Source: Candidatus Aenigmatarchaeota archaeon
Lineage (GTDB): Archaea > Aenigmatarchaeota > Aenigmatarchaeia > QMZS01
Length of the DNA stretch: 7,963 nt
Direction: 5' to 3'
Assembly (NCBI GenBank): GCA_030620695.1
Contig: JAUXEA010000018.1
Span: forward strand, 1-7,963
Shown: positions 6,106-7,963 of the stretch, in pieces
How positions within the stretch are numbered: the stretch's first letter is position 1
How the letters are laid out: every line of letters begins with the position of its first letter
Made by a program: the position numbers and the translations under genes
The notes under the pieces: generated by a model
Databases searched by the model: none
Seen by the model: the letters and a program-made list of their open reading frames with translations, nothing else
Told to the model about the DNA's origin: nothing

Positions 6106-7263
6106 TTAGATAAAACTTAACAGGTAAGGAAGTGCCACAAAGGTTCCAATAGAACTCCCAATATTTGTAAAGGCGGCGACTAAAAGTATTCTTGAAACCC
6201 TGTTTTTGTAGAATCCTCTGAAGGTAGTTATCTGGTTCAGGTCATGAAAATCTTTTACTCTCGGTTCTCTTATTTTTGCTTCAACAAGTCCTGCAACAAT
6301 TCCTGCGCCGATTGTTGGATTAAGTGAAGTAAAAGGTGCGGCAACAAAAGCCGAGAGAATTGTTAAAGGATGACCAAGCGCGAGCAATGCCCCAAGTGAG
6401 GACAATACCCCATTAATTAAAAACCAGTAGGTCAGCATAGTAATTGTAAGTTCAACAGACTGGTGGTGAATAAACCCGTAACCTATTATCCCAACAAATA
6501 TTAATGGTATTGAATAAGCAACATACCTGACCCATTTTGAACCTTTTGGTATTTTTTCAAGAGGATTTATATCATGTTTCTTCTTCAGGTGTTTTTTTAT
6601 TCCTTCAATATGACCCGCACCAACTACTGCAACTATTTTTTTTCCTTGTGCTTCAAGAATTTTATTTGCAATATAAATGTCCCTTTCATCTATCAAAACC
6701 TTTTTTGCAGAGGGTAGTTCATTCCCGAGTTCTTCCATCATTTGGGTAATTATATCTTTATCCTTTAGTTGTTCTATGACCTCTTCTTTCATTTTCTCAG
6801 GCTGTACAAGCCCTGCTATGAGACCAAACATAAGTTTGAATTTTTCCCTGAATTTCATCTCCTTCCACGCACGTTTCAGTGTTATTTGAATATCCCTGTC
6901 AAGAAGCACAATTTTTGCAGAGGCTTTTTTCCCTGCCTTGATTGCCTGAATCATTTCCGCCCCGGGCTCAATTTTGAGGTCTTTTCCAATTCGTTTCTGA
7001 AAGACTGAAAGAAGAAGATTTGCAAGAAATAATTGTGTTTTTCCTTCTTTGATTATCCTTGTAATCTTCATATCCTCCCATTTTTTCTTCTTTGTGAGAG
7101 TCTCATAACGCTTTTCGCAAAGTTCAACCCCAACAGTATCAGGCTTCTCTTTTCTTATAATTTCATTCACAAGTTTAACACTCTCCTTTGACACATGAGC
7201 CGTCCCAACAAGAAATATTTCCTTGTCTTTGAGTTTAATATGCTCAACATTCTTTTGGTTCAT
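6106..7263 (-). CDS. TraB/PrgY-family protein with C-terminal membrane domain
   Basis: This belongs to the TraB/PrgY/GumN group, related to Tiki metalloproteases and the EreA/ChaN fold. PrgY and TraB are known for limiting peptide sex pheromones in enterococci; the role of archaeal members is unknown. The two GxxH motifs are GTAH (residues 20-23) and GAGH (215-218). Glu47 in GVELCEKRY and the IDERDIYIA segment (191-199) are also family positions. The N-terminal domain (about 1-235) is soluble. It is followed by hydrophobic segments near 246-265, 272-295, 299-326 and 357-384. HPLTILSAFVAAPFTSLNP (298-316) and AGLVEAKIREPRVKDF (324-339) are typical of the archaeal form with a membrane tail. The 385-residue length suggests an intact gene. 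No Shine-Dalgarno site precedes ATG 7263; the 43 bases before it are AT-rich. It lies 44 bp downstream of a same-strand gene and may be cotranscribed with it. Confidence 0.92.
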   Translation of the reverse strand: MNQKNVEHIKLKDKEIFLVGTAHVSKESVKLVNEIIRKEKPDTVGVELCEKRYETLTKKKKWEDMKITRIIKEGKTQLFLANLLLSVFQKRIGKDLKIEPGAEMIQAIKAGKKASAKIVLLDRDIQITLKRAWKEMKFREKFKLMFGLIAGLVQPEKMKEEVIEQLKDKDIITQMMEELGNELPSAKKVLIDERDIYIANKILEAQGKKIVAVVGAGHIEGIKKHLKKKHDINPLEKIPKGSKWVRYVAYSIPLIFVGIIGYGFIHHQSVELTITMLTYWFLINGVLSSLGALLALGHPLTILSAFVAAPFTSLNPTIGAGIVAGLVEAKIREPRVKDFHDLNQITTFRGFYKNRVSRILLVAAFTNIGSSIGTFVALPYLLSFI

Positions 7264-7307
7264 TATTTATATTGGGTTGTTTCTTTAGGAAATTAAAATT
7301 GATTAAT

Positions 7308-7963
7308 CTATTTTAAGATACTATTTGGTTTTTCTTCTTTGTTATAATTTTTTTCATTTTTGTTTGTCAGAATGATTGAAAATTGGAGTATAGCAACCAT
7401 TGCTACAGCCCAAGCACTAATTATTGCCGCCAACAAAGTAGCATTTGCTGTAGCATTTACTTGTTTTCTTGTCATTTTGATGTTATCCAGTTGTTCTAAA
7501 CTATATACTCTAAACTCATATTTGCTATCGATGATAGTTCTATTCTCATCTTTTATGGATATATAATAGTCATAATCTCCTGGTTCATTTAATCTGGTAA
7601 ATTCATCATCTGTGCAGTCTGGACTGTTACATACCAATCTATATCTCTCAGATTCATTGAAACCCCATAAGGTCTTTCCATTTTCTTCATAATTATTGTC
7701 AGCACCGGATTCTTTTCCAGCAAATGTAAACCGTAATCTGCTTGGAGAATATATTTTATTTTGTAAAATATACAGTTTAATATACTTATTTTTATTGGAA
7801 GTATACCAAAAATAGCAATTAATTAAATCATTTTCTCTAAAATAACTTTTAGAACCTTCTGTTAAATTACATTTAAAATAGACTATACTATTTAGTTCAG
7901 GTATATTTAGTTTCACTTCAGATACTTCATCTTCAGGCTCTTCAGATAATTTAATTTCATATA
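7308..7963 (-). CDS. Hypothetical single-pass membrane protein, 5' end outside window
   Basis: I do not recognise this protein. The frame is open up to the right edge: beyond the GTG at 7916 it continues as an acidic YEIKLSEEPEDEVSE, so that GTG is probably an internal valine and the gene starts outside. Numbering from the GTG codon, residues 1-145 look like a beta-rich domain with four cysteines (16, 34, 96, 101). CNSPDC (96-101) could form a short disulfide loop. Asn-X-Ser/Thr sequons occur at 17, 87, 125, 154 and 158. One hydrophobic segment (about 160-183) follows, then a polar Lys/Asn-rich tail of about 19 residues. Cysteines and sequons suggest an outward-facing domain, but lysine and arginine flank both sides of the segment, so orientation is uncertain. 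A signal peptide could lie in the missing part. It lies 44 bp upstream of the TraB-family gene on the same strand. Confidence 0.75.
   Translation of the reverse strand, partial: YEIKLSEEPEDEVSEVKLNIPELNSIVYFKCNLTEGSKSYFRENDLINCYFWYTSNKNKYIKLYILQNKIYSPSRLRFTFAGKESGADNNYEENGKTLWGFNESERYRLVCNSPDCTDDEFTRLNEPGDYDYYISIKDENRTIIDSKYEFRVYSLEQLDNIKMTRKQVNATANATLLAAIISAWAVAMVAILQFSIILTNKNEKNYNKEEKPNSILK

Noticed and set aside
6537..7008. Three overlapping plus-strand frames inside the TraB-family gene
   Set aside because: They are antisense to a well-conserved coding region and have biased Phe/Ser/Leu composition, as expected for shadows.
7264..7307. Terminator or separate promoter in the 44-bp gap before the TraB-family gene
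   Set aside because: The gap is AT-rich but shows no clear hairpin, T-tract or well-placed TATA box. AATATAAATA lies directly on the ATG, too close to act as a core promoter.
1..7963. CRISPR array, insertion sequence, tRNA or rRNA
   Set aside because: I saw no spaced direct repeats, transposase motifs, terminal inverted repeats, tRNA T-loop signature or rRNA core sequence on either strand.

Overview
This AT-rich window looks like a small, compact archaeal chromosome segment. The strongest evidence is a mevalonate-pathway pair of archaeal type: an SCP2-like thiolase followed by an archaeal-type HMG-CoA synthase carrying a DUF35-like OB-fold. Supporting signs are an archaeal-style membrane site-2 protease, a TraB-family protein with a C-terminal membrane domain, the near absence of Shine-Dalgarno sites, and a TATA-like box about 24 nt before a start codon, which suggests a leaderless mRNA. 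The AT-rich, tightly packed style would suit a DPANN-type lineage, but no marker gene here fixes the phylum.

Layout, left to right. A site-2 protease (2-1207, +) is probably cut by the left edge. It converges on a two-gene operon on the minus strand: thiolase (3796-2603) and OB-fold/HMG-CoA synthase fusion (2606-1248), joined by a 4-bp ATGA overlap. A 127-bp divergent region leads to a predicted DEDD-type 3'-5' exonuclease (3924-4493, +). This converges, with 1 bp between stop codons, on an unrecognised 259-residue protein (5274-4495, -). A 135-bp divergent region with a TATA box and an imperfect palindrome leads to an AlkD-like DNA glycosylase (5410-6105, +). That gene abuts the stop codon of a convergent TraB-family membrane protein (7263-6106, -). 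Last is an unrecognised single-pass membrane protein (7963-7308, -) whose frame runs off the right edge.

Functions. Thiolase and HMG-CoA synthase make acetoacetyl-CoA and then HMG-CoA, the entry to isoprenoid and archaeal lipid synthesis. In archaea these enzymes are known to form a complex bridged by a separate DUF35 protein. Here the bridging OB-fold appears fused to the N-terminus of HMG-CoA synthase and has lost its zinc ribbon; this is the most interesting feature of the window. The other genes form no obvious pathway: two nucleic-acid enzymes (exonuclease, AlkD), two membrane proteins with protease-related folds (site-2 protease, TraB) and two orphans. I see no CRISPR array, insertion sequence, tRNA or rRNA, and no stretch over 300 bases without a gene.
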